Assembly (NCBI RefSeq): GCF_008973485.1
Contig: NZ_CP031223.1
Coordinates: forward strand, 1,612,001 to 1,676,000
Length of the DNA stretch: 64,000 nt
Origin: Psychrobacillus glaciei
Lineage (GTDB): Bacteria > Bacillota > Bacilli > Bacillales_A > Planococcaceae
Direction: 5' to 3'
In this document: one piece after another, positions 62,916 to 64,000 of the stretch
How the letters are laid out: the number at the start of each line of letters is the position of its first letter
Position numbering within the stretch: the first letter of the stretch is position 1
Notes under the pieces: generated by a model
Seen by the model: only the letters and a program-made list of their open reading frames with translations
What the model was told of the DNA's origin: nothing
The model's database searches: none
Program-made: the position numbers and the translations under genes

Positions 62916-64000
62916 ATGTCAAATAAACTTTATGAACAAATAGCAGAACGTACTAATGGAGATGTGTATATTGGAGTTGTAGGGCCTGTTCGAGTTGGTA
63001 AATCTACTTTTGTGAAACGAGTAATGGAGCTAGTTGTTATTCCTAATATAAAAGAGGAATCAGAGAGATTACGAGCACAAGATGAACTTCCACAAAGTTC
63101 ACCTGGAAACGTCATTATGACGGCTGAGCCGAAATTTGTTCCTGCACACGGAACAAATATTTATCTCGGAGAAGAACAATTACGATTACAAATTAGGTTA
63201 GTAGATTGTGTAGGGTACATGATTGATGGCATAAAAACGCATTCAGGAGAAGAAGGGCAAAAACTAGTCCATACACCTTGGCATAGTGAAGCCATTCCAT
63301 TTGAAGAAGCTGCAAGAATCGGAACAGACAAAGTAATACGTGATCACTCTACTATTGGGATAGTTGTAACTACAGATGGATCGGTAAATAATATTCCGAG
63401 AAAAGCGGCAGAGAATGCAGAACAACAGATTATTGCTCAATTAAAAGAAATTGGTAAACCATTTGTTATCGTTTTAAATAGTAAAATGCCTGGTCATGCT
63501 GATACGATTCATTTATGTGATGAGTTACAAAAAGAACATGAAGTACCTGTAATTGCAGTTGCGGTGGATCGCATGACTGCAGAGGAAATTCAATACATAC
63601 TCCAACAGGCACTTTATGAATTCCCTATTACAGATATTGAACTTGTTAAACCAGATTGGACCGATGTCTTAGAGCCGGATCATTTTGTTAACAATGCAAT
63701 CACCTCTTCGTTGCAAGAATGGCTTAAAATTGTTTCTAAAATGAAAGATGTAAAAGAGCTTGCTGCTAGATTTAAACAAGTTCCCTTCATTCAATCAGCA
63801 GATGTAGTAGAAGCGAACCCCGGACGAGGCTCTGCTTGCATTCAAATTGGCCTAAAACCAGAAGTGTTTCAAGAAGTTTGTGATGAATGGTTAGAAGAGC
63901 CGATTCAATCTAAAAAAGATTGGCTTTTATTTGTAAAAGAAGCTTCTACCGCAAAAAAAGCTTATAACAAATTTTCAGAAGCATTAGAGGCTGCCAAAAA
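62916..64000 (+). CDS. spoIVA: Spore coat morphogenetic ATPase SpoIVA, 5' part
   Basis: The first 361 codons; the frame is still open at the window end (full length about 492 residues). Walker A GPVRVGKST at 23-31 and the sequence ERTNGDVYIG are hallmarks. SpoIVA polymerises on the forespore surface, using ATP, as the base layer of the coat. GAAAGGAGAG ribosome site. It should be under the mother-cell sigma factor SigE; CATATATT upstream may be part of that promoter. Confidence 0.96.
   Translation, partial: MSNKLYEQIAERTNGDVYIGVVGPVRVGKSTFVKRVMELVVIPNIKEESERLRAQDELPQSSPGNVIMTAEPKFVPAHGTNIYLGEEQLRLQIRLVDCVGYMIDGIKTHSGEEGQKLVHTPWHSEAIPFEEAARIGTDKVIRDHSTIGIVVTTDGSVNNIPRKAAENAEQQIIAQLKEIGKPFVIVLNSKMPGHADTIHLCDELQKEHEVPVIAVAVDRMTAEEIQYILQQALYEFPITDIELVKPDWTDVLEPDHFVNNAITSSLQEWLKIVSKMKDVKELAARFKQVPFIQSADVVEANPGRGSACIQIGLKPEVFQEVCDEWLEEPIQSKKDWLLFVKEASTAKKAYNKFSEALEAAK

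Overview
The window looks like chromosome from a low-GC, spore-forming member of the Bacillota. Gene order is strongly Bacillus-like: yqkD-yqkE-yqkF-nudF-fur-xerD-deoB, then spoIIAA-spoIIAB-sigF-spoVAF-lysA, ribT-ypuF-scpA-scpB-dacB-rluB-resABCDE-sigX, ribU-fer-ypbB-recQ, sleB-ypeB-ypfA-cmk-plsC-ypfD and der-gpsA-yphE-yphF-spoIVA. Several differences from B. subtilis point to the Planococcaceae/Caryophanaceae (a Psychrobacillus-type genome is my best guess, by inference): spoVAA-E, spmAB, the rest of the rib operon and gudB are missing from their usual places. There is no rRNA, tRNA or CRISPR array.

Layout. 1-11.8 kb holds housekeeping and accessory metabolic genes: a YqkD hydrolase, HMG-CoA lyase beside a thiolase, a YczE-type membrane protein with a LysR regulator, a MutS-like ATPase, GNAT and HAD genes, a DUF4279 gene broken by one stop codon, and small membrane or lipoproteins. 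11.8-16.4 kb holds fur, xerD and the nucleoside pair deoB-pdp. 16.4-19.5 kb is a repeat-rich accessory stretch around a two-gene unit: an ECF sigma factor overlapping a membrane-anchored SpoIIP-type amidase. 19.5-28.2 kb covers the forespore regulators (with a clear SigH-type promoter), spoVAF, lysA, condensin subunits, a DD-carboxypeptidase and rluB. 28.3-36.2 kb is cytochrome c maturation and redox control (res) followed by a SigX-type ECF sigma factor and its anti-sigma. 36.7-43.9 kb has an FMN riboswitch driving ribU, then ferredoxin, ypbB-recQ, LysM, CBS, phosphoesterase and YpdA genes. 43.9-45.2 kb is a repeat cluster. 45.2-52.5 kb has ansA, prsW, the germination pair sleB-ypeB, a PilZ protein, cmk, plsC and the S1 protein. 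52.6-59.2 kb is a decayed mobile island. 59.3-64 kb runs from der to the start of spoIVA.

The most interesting things. (1) The ECF sigma factor at 17025 is co-encoded with a one-pass membrane protein that has a short cytoplasmic N-terminus where an anti-sigma domain would sit and an outside domain that is an apparently intact SpoIIP amidase. I infer a cell-wall-sensing or wall-cutting sigma/anti-sigma pair. (2) A roughly 310-bp intergenic repeat occurs four times, always in the same orientation; its long central hairpin is kept by compensatory base changes, so it is selected or mobilised as a folded structure. (3) A separate GC-rich hairpin repeat occurs three times; two copies sit between long inverted repeats whose sequences differ. 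(4) The island carries a tandem pair of small secreted peptides ending in PCPLP, followed by a group II intron whose reverse transcriptase is split by a short inverted-repeat element and a nonsense codon, plus two wrecked tyrosine recombinases and an 8-bp tandem repeat. (5) Smaller points: a carboxypeptidase gene with no ATG/GTG/TTG start able to give a signal peptide, and a perfect 15-bp dyad over the resA promoter.
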